Below are positions 1-7,550 of a stretch of 64,000 nt of DNA, one piece after another. This stretch comes from Homoserinimonas sp. OAct 916 (GTDB lineage: Bacteria > Actinomycetota > Actinomycetes > Actinomycetales > Microbacteriaceae), in the NCBI RefSeq assembly GCF_003260275.1, contig NZ_QJHB01000011.1:106816-170815 (forward strand), written 5' to 3'. The number at the start of each line of letters is the position of its first letter. Position 1 is the first letter of the stretch. Made by a program: the position numbers and the translations under genes. The notes under the pieces are model-generated. The model was not told where the DNA came from. It saw nothing but the letters and a program-made list of their open reading frames with translations, and made no database searches.

Positions 1-280
1 CCACCCCCTCATGGGCGATCTGCCTCAACTCACGCAGGTAGACCGGCGGCAGATTTCGCTCCGTGGCGATCTTCTCCTCCGCCATCAGGCCGACTTCAAT
101 GGTCTGAGCGAGTTCGACTTCGTCCTCCGCGGTCAACAGCGGATATTGGCCGATCTGATGCAGGTAGTCGCGGACCGGGTCTGTGCTCGCGCCGACGATT
201 GTCAGTCGCGGCCTGTCCGACCAATCGGTCTCGTATCGATCCTGCTGATTATTATTGGGTACTGAAACTGCGTTCGACAT
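1..280 (-). CDS. RNA polymerase sigma factor, primary-like (group 2 / SigB-like), 5' part only
   Basis: Reading leftward from an ATG at 280 gives 93 codons that run off the window edge. After about 30 poorly conserved residues comes sigma-70 region 1.2 (DPVRDYLHQIGQYPLLTAED, then EVELAQTIEVGL), the segment of housekeeping-type sigma factors that precedes region 2. The very short N-terminus, without the long acidic region 1.1 of HrdB/SigA, points to a group 2 sigma (SigB/HrdA-type) rather than the essential one. An AGGTG ribosome site lies 5-7 nt before the ATG. Regions 2-4, which would settle the group, are outside the window. Confidence 0.85.
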   Translation of the reverse strand, partial: MSNAVSVPNNNQQDRYETDWSDRPRLTIVGASTDPVRDYLHQIGQYPLLTAEDEVELAQTIEVGLMAEEKIATERNLPPVYLRELRQIAHEGV

Positions 281-337
281 CTGCACACCTCGGGTAAATA
301 GGTAGTTCGACGATTACGCACAGGCACGGCAACGGAG

Positions 338-357
338 CTCTCAACCGACATTGAGAG
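338..357. promoter_or_regulatory. Inverted repeat upstream of the sigma gene (operator candidate)
   Basis: A perfect 7-bp inverted repeat, CTCTCAA-6 nt-TTGAGAG, lies about 58 bp upstream of the sigma-factor start codon. It could be an operator or the base of a leader hairpin. No regulator gene is adjacent. Confidence 0.3.
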
Positions 358-488
358 TCGGGAGCGAAGGGCTAAACAACCGCGAATCAGATATCCCGAC
401 AGGTTCAACTTGGCCTGTGGCCGATTGTCACGCAGGGACCAGGCTCTGACAATCAAAGAAACACTCAAGCACACGACCCATCTTCAGA

Positions 489-526
489 TCATATGCACGG
501 ATTCAGGTCATATGCACGAATTCTGG
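489..526. repeat. Two adjacent 19-bp direct repeats upstream of the sigma gene
   Basis: TCATATGCACGGATTCAGG (489-507) is followed immediately by TCATATGCACGAATTCTGG (508-526), 17 of 19 bases identical. They lie in the 344-bp non-coding stretch between the sigma gene and the DUF3618 gene, about 210 bp upstream of the sigma start. Tandem sites of this size suit cooperative regulator binding, but no regulator is known. I saw no gene in 281-624. Confidence 0.4.
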
Positions 527-564
527 AGCCAACCCGAAACCGAACTATCCCCACAGTAGCACCG

Positions 565-591
565 AGAGAGAACGGTCGCTCTCTTTTTTTT
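565..591 (+). terminator. Possible Rho-independent terminator (plus strand)
   Basis: A 6-bp stem AGAGAG / CTCTCT with an 8-nt loop is followed by eight T residues, rare in DNA this GC-rich. It faces the plus strand although no plus-strand gene lies upstream, so it may end a small RNA or be fortuitous. Confidence 0.35.
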
Positions 592-624
592 GACGGCTCT
601 TCACACACCCCGACAAGTGTGCGG

Positions 625-1038
625 CTACCTCCGGAAAGTGCGCACTCCCAACCAGACCAGCCCGGCGCCGAGTGCCGCCACACCGGCCGCTCCGGCGATC
701 AGGTATTCGGGATGCCGGCGACGCAGGATCTTCAGGCGCCGCTGTCCGTCGTGAACCAGGCGCTTCGCCTGGGTGACCGGGTTCAGTCGGGCTTCGATCT
801 CGTCCAGCGTGCGTGCCAACTCTCGCCTCGCCGACTCGGCATCCTGCGTCAATTGTGCTGGGCTGCGCGCGATCGTACGCGCGGCGGCCTTTGCCTCGGC
901 ATCGGTTCTGGTCTCCGTCGCGGCCCGCAGTTCTGCGGCCTCGCGATCGGCGGCCGCGGCCTGCAGCTTGGCCCGGTGAGCGTCGTCCAGCGACTGCTGC
1001 GACTTCTTCTTCGGGTTGATCGGGGATTCAGTACTCAT
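625..1038 (-). CDS. DUF3618 domain protein
   Basis: 137-residue protein of the actinobacterial DUF3618 family, small membrane-anchored proteins found beside Holin-X genes. The Ala/Arg/Glu-rich N-terminal half is probably coiled coil. The family core is SARRELARTLDEIEARLNPV at about residues 68-87, and one membrane segment (about 111-131) precedes a basic tail. I chose the ATG at 1038, which lies inside the last codons of the holin-like gene (11-bp overlap) behind AAGGGTGAAGG; a GTG at 1050 would add four residues. Function is unknown; a cell-envelope or stress role is inferred from the neighbours. Confidence 0.8.
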   Translation of the reverse strand: MSTESPINPKKKSQQSLDDAHRAKLQAAAADREAAELRAATETRTDAEAKAAARTIARSPAQLTQDAESARRELARTLDEIEARLNPVTQAKRLVHDGQRRLKILRRRHPEYLIAGAAGVAALGAGLVWLGVRTFRR

Positions 1039-1441
1039 AGCGGCCTTCACCCTTCAACGCGTGTACATCCTCTTTCAAGCCTTCTATGGCTGCAGTGGGC
1101 ACCGGCGGCACGCCTTTCTTCAGCAACCGCACCCCCACCAGTCCGATTATCGCCGCCAGAACGAGCAACGCGACCCCGATGATCAGTGCCGCCAGCCAGG
1201 GCTGGAACACCAGTGTCAGGGCGAGAATCGCGGTGGCCACCAGAGTCGCGAACGCGAAGAAGGCCAGCATCGCGGCCAGCACCAGCATCCCCACGCCGAT
1301 ACCGGCGCTGATCGCCTTGGCCTTCAGCTCGATTTTGGCCTGCTCGACCTCGATCTTGACCAGGGCGATCAATTGCGCGGGAAGCCCTGCGACCAGTTGG
1401 AGCAACGAGGGTCTCTTACCCATCGAACGGTCAGGAGTCAT
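1028..1441 (-). CDS. Actinobacterial Holin-X family (phage holin-like) membrane protein
   Basis: 137 residues. A short amphipathic N-terminus rich in K/E (about 30-42) is followed by two long hydrophobic hairpins (about 44-73 and 79-102) and a basic stop-transfer RLLKKG. This matches the Holin-X / DUF1469 family, chromosomal in actinobacteria and not evidence of a prophage. The start is the ATG at 1441, behind GAGGAGG with a 9-nt spacer; the upstream in-frame GTG at 1465 contains that ribosome site. It is second in a three-gene minus-strand unit after the YtxH-like gene. Confidence 0.8.
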   Translation of the reverse strand: MTPDRSMGKRPSLLQLVAGLPAQLIALVKIEVEQAKIELKAKAISAGIGVGMLVLAAMLAFFAFATLVATAILALTLVFQPWLAALIIGVALLVLAAIIGLVGVRLLKKGVPPVPTAAIEGLKEDVHALKGEGRYEY

Positions 1442-1490
1442 GCGGTGGTCCTCCTCAGTCTTCACTAACGGTGTCGGCGATCAGGGCCGA

Positions 1491-1781
1491 TCACATCGAG
1501 GGTTCGTTCGTGCCGGTCTGGCCAGTCGTCTTCGTCCCGGAAGCGTCTGTTTTGGAAACCACGGCGACAACTACTTTCTTGGCGCCCTCGTACATGCTGT
1601 CTGCGACGTCACCGACCCGCTCCTTCGCGAATTCCTGCGCCTGGTGCATCCCGCGCTGCACGGAATCCGTCTCCCACACGTTTCGCGCGGCCTTGCGGAT
1701 CTGTTCGTAGCGCTTGCGGCCGGCACGAGCCCCCAAGACATACCCGACGGCGATTCCGGCGATAAAGACTAGCTTCTTCAT
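1491..1781 (-). CDS. YtxH-like small membrane protein
   Basis: 96 residues. It opens with one membrane segment and the family motif GYVLGARAGRKRYEQI (about 13-28), followed by an amphipathic helix and a Ser/Thr-rich tail. YtxH-type proteins are associated with general stress in Firmicutes and are common in actinobacterial envelope clusters; the exact role is unknown. It is first of the unit YtxH - Holin-X - DUF3618. A GAGGAGTGACCA ribosome site precedes the ATG. Confidence 0.75.
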   Translation of the reverse strand: MKKLVFIAGIAVGYVLGARAGRKRYEQIRKAARNVWETDSVQRGMHQAQEFAKERVGDVADSMYEGAKKVVVAVVSKTDASGTKTTGQTGTNEPSM

Positions 1782-1879
1782 TGGTCACTCCTCGTGGGTG
1801 GTCGCTGCCTCATCTGGCAGCCGCCTACGTGTGGCATTTACTACGGTACCGTCCAGCGTAGTCTCACCGGCCACTCACT

Positions 1880-3481
1880 TCACAGCGACGGATGAAAGCC
1901 GCTGCGCACCAGCACGCCACGAATTCCTGATGCCGCGGCCTCGGCGTGGGCCACTTTCGCATCCAGCCCTGTGCCAGACAGCCAGTCTCCGGATACCGCA
2001 ATCCCTGGGTGAGCGTCGACGGCGACCTGGAAGGATTCGATCCGAGCCGTCTGCCCCTCGGCGGCGGGGGACGGCGGATGAAGCCGCCGCTCCGATATGG
2101 CACTGACCACGGAATCAGTCTGCAACTCGATTCCGAGGATACCCGCGACCCGGTCACACGCGGTCGCGGCCTCCGCGGCGTCCAACGCGCGGGCGGGCCG
2201 CGGCCAATGGACGTCGTCCGGGGTGATCTCACCCTGCACTTCATCAGCCTCGTCCGTTCGTGGCATGAAGGTGCGCGTGATCAGGCGGAGGCAGTGGCGG
2301 TTGCCGGCTCGCCGCGCTGTCAGATGGTGCAGCACCTGACTGGTTCGATCGGAGAGGGCAACGACCCCGCGGCCTCGGGGTGCGCCATCGAGTTCTGGAG
2401 CATCGACTACCAGCGTCGTCACCTCGTCTCGGTGCGATTCGGGCCAACCGCGCCACGCCGCACCGAGCAGGTCTCCTGCCAACGACCGCGCCCTGGCCCG
2501 GTCAACCGCGAGAATCACCGCCCGAGCCTCTATCTGGCTGCCGTCGGCGAGGTGCACCCGCCAGCGGTCGACGCCAGCGGAACCCGTGATTTCGTCGACT
2601 GCGACCACCCCGAGATCGGGGCGGAGTGAGCCGCCGAGAAACCGAACGCTTGAGGCCAGCGCGTCAGTGACCGGGAGCAGGCCGGCGTCCAGGACGGCGA
2701 GAAAGCGTGCGCCGGACGCGGCCGAGAGGATCTCCGTGACGCCACCGGAGAGTGAGCCCTGCCGTGTCATCGCTGCATTCAGCGCGGGCGAGGCCGCGCC
2801 CACCAGCACGGTCTCAGGATCATCGCCAAGTTCGGCCGCGACAATAGGAGCCACCAGTCGCTGCCAGACCTCCGGCCCCAGGCGCCCGCGCACCAGAGCC
2901 CCGAGATTCGTTTCCCGGCCGATCGTGAGGATCGGGCGCAGCCGGTCGAGGTAGGCACGAAGGGCACCCCTCCGACCCAATACCCGAGCCACATCGGTGG
3001 CGAGGGGGGAGGCAGGAATCCCAGCGAGGGTCGCCTGTGGAGCAGGCATGACATCGGACCCCGACTTCAACCACCACGTGTCCTCCGTCTGCGCCCTCAT
3101 GAGGTCGCCCAGACCGAGGTCAGCCACGAGAGCCGCCATCGCGCCATCGCCCTCGAACTCCTCGGCGTGGAGATCGTCGGCTTCCGGCGGTACAACGGTG
3201 GCCGAAGTCGCGCTATCGGTGGCAGCGTCGGCGGGCGTCGGCGCCAACCCGTCGGACCCAACGTCGACGACGACCGGAGGAAGCCCGCTGGTCACGAGAA
3301 CCCGAGCCCCGATCCGGGCGCACTCGCGTGCGGCGACGAGCCCGGCCAGTCCCGAGCCGACGATCACGACATCTGCCCTGAGCACGCCTGGCTCGGTTCC
3401 GGGCGAATCCTCAGCCAAGCGGATCTCTTCGTTGGCGGTCGTCTCTTCGTTGGCGATGGAGGCGTCGGGGTCAGAGTTCAC
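1880..3481 (-). CDS. FAD-dependent protoporphyrinogen-oxidase-like flavoprotein
   Basis: 533 residues from a GTG at 3481. A Rossmann FAD motif VVIVGSGLAGLVAARECARI lies near residues 37-56, and the C-terminus (VSGDWLSGTGLDAKVAHAEA) is the second FAD-contact motif of the PPOX/amine-oxidase family. The middle resembles HemY-type proteins. The residue ending the second beta strand, normally the Glu that binds the FAD ribose, is Thr (RVLVT), and a low-complexity Ala/Asp stretch follows. Cofactor binding may thus be altered. Not beside haem genes, so substrate is unknown. It is divergent from the GNAT gene. Confidence 0.7.
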   Translation of the reverse strand: MNSDPDASIANEETTANEEIRLAEDSPGTEPGVLRADVVIVGSGLAGLVAARECARIGARVLVTSGLPPVVVDVGSDGLAPTPADAATDSATSATVVPPEADDLHAEEFEGDGAMAALVADLGLGDLMRAQTEDTWWLKSGSDVMPAPQATLAGIPASPLATDVARVLGRRGALRAYLDRLRPILTIGRETNLGALVRGRLGPEVWQRLVAPIVAAELGDDPETVLVGAASPALNAAMTRQGSLSGGVTEILSAASGARFLAVLDAGLLPVTDALASSVRFLGGSLRPDLGVVAVDEITGSAGVDRWRVHLADGSQIEARAVILAVDRARARSLAGDLLGAAWRGWPESHRDEVTTLVVDAPELDGAPRGRGVVALSDRTSQVLHHLTARRAGNRHCLRLITRTFMPRTDEADEVQGEITPDDVHWPRPARALDAAEAATACDRVAGILGIELQTDSVVSAISERRLHPPSPAAEGQTARIESFQVAVDAHPGIAVSGDWLSGTGLDAKVAHAEAAASGIRGVLVRSGFHPSL

Positions 3482-3592
3482 CCTGCAATTGTCGCAAACT
3501 TCGAGATGGGCCCTGCCGGCTCCCCTCGGTGTGCTGCCAACGCTCGCGCGTCGGGCTGCGGGGCGGGTGCATACTGATTGCGGGAGGATTTT

Positions 3593-4216
3593 GTGACGAA
3601 GCCCAGCACCGACACGAAACGGCCCGCCGGATGGGCACATCTGCCCTTCGACGCAACCCCGATACGCACCGAGCGCTTTCTGCTCAGACCGCTGAGACCC
3701 CGCGATCTCGACGACGTGCACGCCTACCAGAAACGGGAGGACGTGGTTCGCTACCTGCTCTGGGAGACCAGGACGGTGGAGGAGTCTGAAGCGCACCTGG
3801 CCGAGCGCCGCACACGGGTACGCCTGGCGAGTGACGGCGACTGTCTCGTCTTCGCGGTGGAACTGCCCGACGAGGCCGGAGGCCACGAACGAGTGGTTGG
3901 CGACATGAGCGTCTTCCTCGACAGCGCCTCAAGTGCTCAGTTCGAGATCGGCTGGGTCTTCCATCCGGCCTTCCACCGGCGCGGGTACGCCACCGAGGCC
4001 GCCCGGGCGATCCTTGACCTCTGTTTCACAACGCTCGGCGCACACCGGGTCTTTGCCAGGCTCGACCCGCGGAACGAGGCATCCGTGCGGCTGTGCGACC
4101 GGCTGGGGATGCGCAGGGAAGCACACTTCAGACAGAATCTCTATTTCAAGGGCGAGTGGAGCGATACTCTTGTGTACGGTCTTCTCGCCCCGGAGTGGCG
4201 AAGCGCCGGCAGCTGA
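3593..4216 (+). CDS. GNAT-family N-acetyltransferase (RimJ/RimL type)
   Basis: 207 residues. IRTERFLLRPLRPRDLDDV near the N-terminus is typical of RimJ/RimL-type acetyltransferases, and RRGYATEAARAIL is the acetyl-CoA pyrophosphate-binding loop. The GTG at 3593 is chosen because GGGAGGA lies 4-5 nt upstream; an in-frame TTG at 3578 would include that site. It probably acetylates a protein N-terminus or small amine, and the target cannot be read from sequence. A glutathione peroxidase gene follows after about 15 bp, so the two are probably co-transcribed. Confidence 0.8.
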   Translation: MTKPSTDTKRPAGWAHLPFDATPIRTERFLLRPLRPRDLDDVHAYQKREDVVRYLLWETRTVEESEAHLAERRTRVRLASDGDCLVFAVELPDEAGGHERVVGDMSVFLDSASSAQFEIGWVFHPAFHRRGYATEAARAILDLCFTTLGAHRVFARLDPRNEASVRLCDRLGMRREAHFRQNLYFKGEWSDTLVYGLLAPEWRSAGS

Positions 4217-4233
4217 AGGAGAGTTGACGATTG

Positions 4234-4734
4234 ATGACGTTTCCCAATTTCGACCTGACCACGATCGCCGGAGAGTCGACCACCCTCTCTGAAGTCTCCG
4301 ACAGGGTGACAATGGTGGTGAACGTGGCCTCCAAGTGCGGATTCACCCCGCAGTACGAAGCGTTGCAAGAGTTGCAGAATACCTACCAGAAGCGCGGTTT
4401 CACCGTTCTGGGGTTCCCGTGCAACCTGTTCATGATGCAGGAGCCGGGTGGCGCGGAACAGATCGTTGAGTTCTGCTCTGCCACCTACGGGGTGGACTTC
4501 CCACTGTTCGAGAAGACGCATGTGAACGGTAGAGCACAGCATCCGCTCTATGCAGAGTTGGTGAAGACCCCGGATGCCAGCGGAAAAGCTGGCCGGGTGA
4601 AGTGGAACTTCGAGAAGTTCGTGATCGGCCCGGATGGTGATGTGCATCGCTTTCGCAGCCGCACCGCGCCCGACGACCCGGCAATCATCGCGTTGATCGA
4701 AGAGGGCGTGAACGCAAAGCTCGAGGTTGCCTGA
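4234..4734 (+). CDS. Glutathione peroxidase-family thiol peroxidase
   Basis: 166 residues, full length for a cysteine GPx. The peroxidatic Cys35 lies in NVASKCGFTPQY; catalytic Gln69 and the Trp-Asn of VKWNFEKF are present; Cys81 (EQIVEFCSATYG) is the expected resolving Cys. This pattern predicts a thioredoxin-dependent two-Cys peroxidase that reduces H2O2 or lipid hydroperoxides in the cytosol. The normally near-invariant GFPCNQFGGQEPG reads GFPCNLFMMQEPG here, an unusual hydrophobic substitution beside the active-site Gln. GAAGGAGAG precedes the start; the TTG at 4231 is an alternative. Confidence 0.9.
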   Translation: MTFPNFDLTTIAGESTTLSEVSDRVTMVVNVASKCGFTPQYEALQELQNTYQKRGFTVLGFPCNLFMMQEPGGAEQIVEFCSATYGVDFPLFEKTHVNGRAQHPLYAELVKTPDASGKAGRVKWNFEKFVIGPDGDVHRFRSRTAPDDPAIIALIEEGVNAKLEVA

Positions 4735-4854
4735 ACGGTTCGCACCACGCTGGATGCGGCGCGACCATTTCAGATATCCAAACGAAAATAGTCTTCGGCA
4801 CGCCCGGCCTCCCCTAGGCTGTTCCCATCCAACCGAAACAAAAGGAGAAGCCCA

Positions 4855-5118
4855 ATGAGTTTAGGTGCCGGAATTCTGCTCGTGGTGATCGGAGCGATCT
4901 TGACTTTCGCCCTGGACGTGCAGGTGGACTGGATCAATCTGGTGATGGTCGGTTATATCTTGATGGCTGCCGGATTGGTCGGCATCATCCTCGGAATCGT
5001 GTTGATCGCGCGGAGGCGCAGCTCGAGTGTCACGGTGCGGTCAAGCACTGACCCGGCCACGGGAGAACGGGTCGACAGAACAGAGCGAAACAGTTCGCCA
5101 CCTCCACCCGCGATCTGA
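4855..5118 (+). CDS. DUF6458 family small membrane protein
   Basis: 87 residues with two membrane segments (about 2-22 and 29-53), then a basic RRR and a hydrophilic cytoplasmic tail rich in Ser/Thr/Pro. The opening MSLGAGILLVVIGAILTFAL and central GYILMAAGLVGIILG are typical of DUF6458, a family of unknown function restricted to actinobacteria. AAAGGAG lies 8 nt before the ATG. It converges on the glycyl-tRNA synthetase gene across 48 bp. Confidence 0.8.
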   Translation: MSLGAGILLVVIGAILTFALDVQVDWINLVMVGYILMAAGLVGIILGIVLIARRRSSSVTVRSSTDPATGERVDRTERNSSPPPPAI

Positions 5119-5166
5119 ACTCACAAGGTTGCGCGTTGCGGCGGGCACACAGCGACCTGTTGCCCC

Positions 5167-6552
5167 CTACGCGCCCTTGAGCCGTTCAGCAAGGTAGCCG
5201 TAGAGGCTCTCGAGCGGGATCCGCTCCTGCTGCATCGTGTCACGATCGCGAACCGTCACGGCTTTGTCGTCGAGTGAGTCGAAGTCGACCGTGACACAGA
5301 ACGGTGTGCCGATCTCGTCCTGCCGGCGATAGCGCCGGCCGATCGCTCCGGCGTCGTCGAAGTCGACGTTCCAGCTCTCGCGCAGGCTCGCAGCCAACTC
5401 CCGAGCCATCGGAGAGAGTGCCTCATTGCGGCTGAGCGGAAGCACGGCAACTTTCACGGGTGCCAGCCTGGGATCGAGCCGGAGCACTGTGCGCTTGTCG
5501 GTGCCACCCTTGGCGTTCGGCACCTCCTCCTCGTCGTACGCGTCGACCAGGAACGCCATCAGCGAGCGGGTGAGGCCGGCCGCCGGCTCGATAACATATG
5601 GGGTCCAGCGCTCCTCCTGCGGCTGGTCGAAGTAGGTCAGATCCTTGCCGCTGGCCTCAGAATGGGTCTTGAGATCGAAGTCGGTGCGATTGGCCACGCC
5701 TTCGAGTTCGCCGAACTCACTGCCTGAAAAACCGAACCGGTACTCGATGTCGACGGTGCGTTTGGCGTAGTGCGACAACTTGTCCTTCGGGTGCTCGTAG
5801 AATCGCAGGTTCTCCCGCTTGATTCCGAGCCCGGTGTACCAGTCCATGCGCTGCTCGAGCCAGTACTCGTGCCAGGTCTCATCGGTGCCCGGCTCGACGA
5901 AGAACTCGAGCTCCATCTGCTCGAACTCGCGCGTGCGAAAGATGAAGTTGCCCGGCGTGATCTCGTTGCGAAAGCTCTTGCCGATCTGGCCGATTCCAAA
6001 CGGCGGTTTCATCCGTGCGGCCTGCACCACATTGGCGAAGTTCACAAAAATGCCCTGCGCTGTCTCCGGGCGCAGGTAGTGCATGCCGGCCTCGTCGTCG
6101 ACAGGGCCGAGAAAGGTCTTGAGCAGGCCGGAGAATGCCCGCGGCTCGGTCCACGTGTGCCGGTTGCCGCAGTTCGGGCAGGGGATGTCATCGAGGCCGT
6201 TCTCCGGGGCACGGCCCTTCTTCTCCTCGAACTCCTCCTCCAGATGGTCGGCGCGAAAGCGCTTGTGGCAACTGGTGCACTCGACCAGGGGATCGCTGAA
6301 CACCTCGACGTGCCCCGAGGCCTCCCACACCTTGCGAGGCAGAATGACCGACGAGTCGAGGCCGACCACATTGTCTCGGCTGGTCACCATGTTGCGCCAC
6401 CACTGGCGCTTGATGTTCTCTTTCAGCTCGACACCGAGCGGCCCGTAGTCCCAGGCCGAGCGTGATCCGCCGTAGATTTCGCCCGCCTGAAAGACGAACC
6501 CGCGGTGACGGGCGAGTGCGATGACGGAATCAAGACGGGATGGCGCGGCCAC
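5167..6552 (-). CDS. glyS: Glycyl-tRNA synthetase, dimeric class II type
   Basis: 461 residues, the usual length of the one-chain alpha2 enzyme, which charges tRNA-Gly. Visible: the N-terminal catalytic entry [20 protein letters not shown]; a zinc-binding insert with two CxxC pairs (CTSC ... CPNC); motif 2 region [20 protein letters not shown]; and the [12 protein letters not shown] segment contacting glycine-adenylate. A C-terminal anticodon-binding domain follows. I chose the GTG at 6552, 5 nt behind GGAG; an in-frame ATG at 6603 would add 17 residues lacking family similarity. Confidence 0.95.
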   Translation of the reverse strand: MAAPSRLDSVIALARHRGFVFQAGEIYGGSRSAWDYGPLGVELKENIKRQWWRNMVTSRDNVVGLDSSVILPRKVWEASGHVEVFSDPLVECTSCHKRFRADHLEEEFEEKKGRAPENGLDDIPCPNCGNRHTWTEPRAFSGLLKTFLGPVDDEAGMHYLRPETAQGIFVNFANVVQAARMKPPFGIGQIGKSFRNEITPGNFIFRTREFEQMELEFFVEPGTDETWHEYWLEQRMDWYTGLGIKRENLRFYEHPKDKLSHYAKRTVDIEYRFGFSGSEFGELEGVANRTDFDLKTHSEASGKDLTYFDQPQEERWTPYVIEPAAGLTRSLMAFLVDAYDEEEVPNAKGGTDKRTVLRLDPRLAPVKVAVLPLSRNEALSPMARELAASLRESWNVDFDDAGAIGRRYRRQDEIGTPFCVTVDFDSLDDKAVTVRDRDTMQQERIPLESLYGYLAERLKGA

Positions 6553-6647
6553 GGTGGCTCCAATGGGGTGCTGGGGAATGAACCGGGACGGATCGCCCGG
6601 CACCCGTCTAGTTTACGGATGCCCGCGGCGGGGTGGAGTCACCCGGT

Positions 6648-7550
6648 TCAGTGCACGTATTCCAACAGGTCGAGACCGAGTTGACGCATCGCCTCGAGCA
6701 CCGAGAGCCTGGCTGGGAGCGAGACCTCGGTGTATTGCATCGTGACGGCGTAGCTCACCCCATGGCGGGGCCCCCGGAGCACGCCTGCCTCCGAGCGGAT
6801 TCCGTTGTCAGTCCCGGTCTTGTTCATCAACAGCACGCCATGGTTGCCCGCTCGGTGGGCCAGCGGATCCATCCCGAATGCGCTGGCCACCATGGACAGG
6901 TCGGTGTTGAGCGAGAGCCATCCGACAACGCGGCTGCTGGTCCTGGGGTCAACGACCTCCCCGCGTACGAGTGCCGAGAACAGCCAGGTGAGTTCCTTGG
7001 CCGAGCCGACCGCAAGGTGCGGGGCATCATCTGGCCCGCGGCTGTCACGTACTTGGTCGAGCAGCGCCGTTCGGGTGATCCCGAGCGAGTCGGCGCGAGT
7101 GCGCACGGCATCGAGTCCGATGTGGCGCAGAAGTACATTGGTGGCCAGGTTGTCGCTGGTCGCCCCGACCAGGGCCGCGAGGTCGGCGATGGGGAGCGCG
7201 GGCGCCTGCAGGTGCTGCCAGATGCCGGAATCGGCAACCGCATCACCCGGCGTGCGGTCAAGGATCTGGTAGCCGGATGCATCGGCCTCGGTCAGCCGGG
7301 CAGCGACCTCGATCAGCAGGAGCACCTTACCCACACTGGCGATCGGCATGGTGACGTGGTCATCGACGGAGAACAGCACCCTCTGCGAGTTCAGGTCGAC
7401 CGCACGAGCTGATACTTGCACCCCTTCGAGCGCCAACTGACCGAGTGCCGCGAACCCGCGCGAGAAGTTCTCCGCGTTCATGCTCTCGCGGTGCTTGCCC
7501 TGCCGGAGCCGGTGCTGGCGGTCGCGGCGCTCTGATGCCCGGGCAGCCAT
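6648..7550 (-). CDS. Class A beta-lactamase-like serine hydrolase
   Basis: 300 residues of the beta-lactamase-2 fold. The three active-site elements are present: Ser72-x-x-Lys75 (ASVGK), Ser132-Asp-Asn (TSDN) and Lys244-Thr-Gly. I cannot place the class A general base (Glu of ExxLN), and there is no signal peptide or lipobox, so a cytosolic esterase or peptidase is more likely than an antibiotic-resistance enzyme. The ATG overlaps the stop of the upstream M13 peptidase gene as TGATG, indicating translational coupling. The Arg-rich first 23 residues are atypical; an ATG at 7481 is an alternative start. Confidence 0.75.
   Translation of the reverse strand: MAARASERRDRQHRLRQGKHRESMNAENFSRGFAALGQLALEGVQVSARAVDLNSQRVLFSVDDHVTMPIASVGKVLLLIEVAARLTEADASGYQILDRTPGDAVADSGIWQHLQAPALPIADLAALVGATSDNLATNVLLRHIGLDAVRTRADSLGITRTALLDQVRDSRGPDDAPHLAVGSAKELTWLFSALVRGEVVDPRTSSRVVGWLSLNTDLSMVASAFGMDPLAHRAGNHGVLLMNKTGTDNGIRSEAGVLRGPRHGVSYAVTMQYTEVSLPARLSVLEAMRQLGLDLLEYVH

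Noticed and set aside
1028..1441. Prophage remnant suggested by a holin-like gene
   Set aside because: The holin-like protein belongs to a chromosomal actinobacterial family and sits with DUF3618 and YtxH genes; no lysin, capsid or integrase gene is nearby.
6648..7550. Antibiotic-resistance beta-lactamase
   Set aside because: No signal peptide, no recognisable class A general base, and operon context with a peptidase argue against it.
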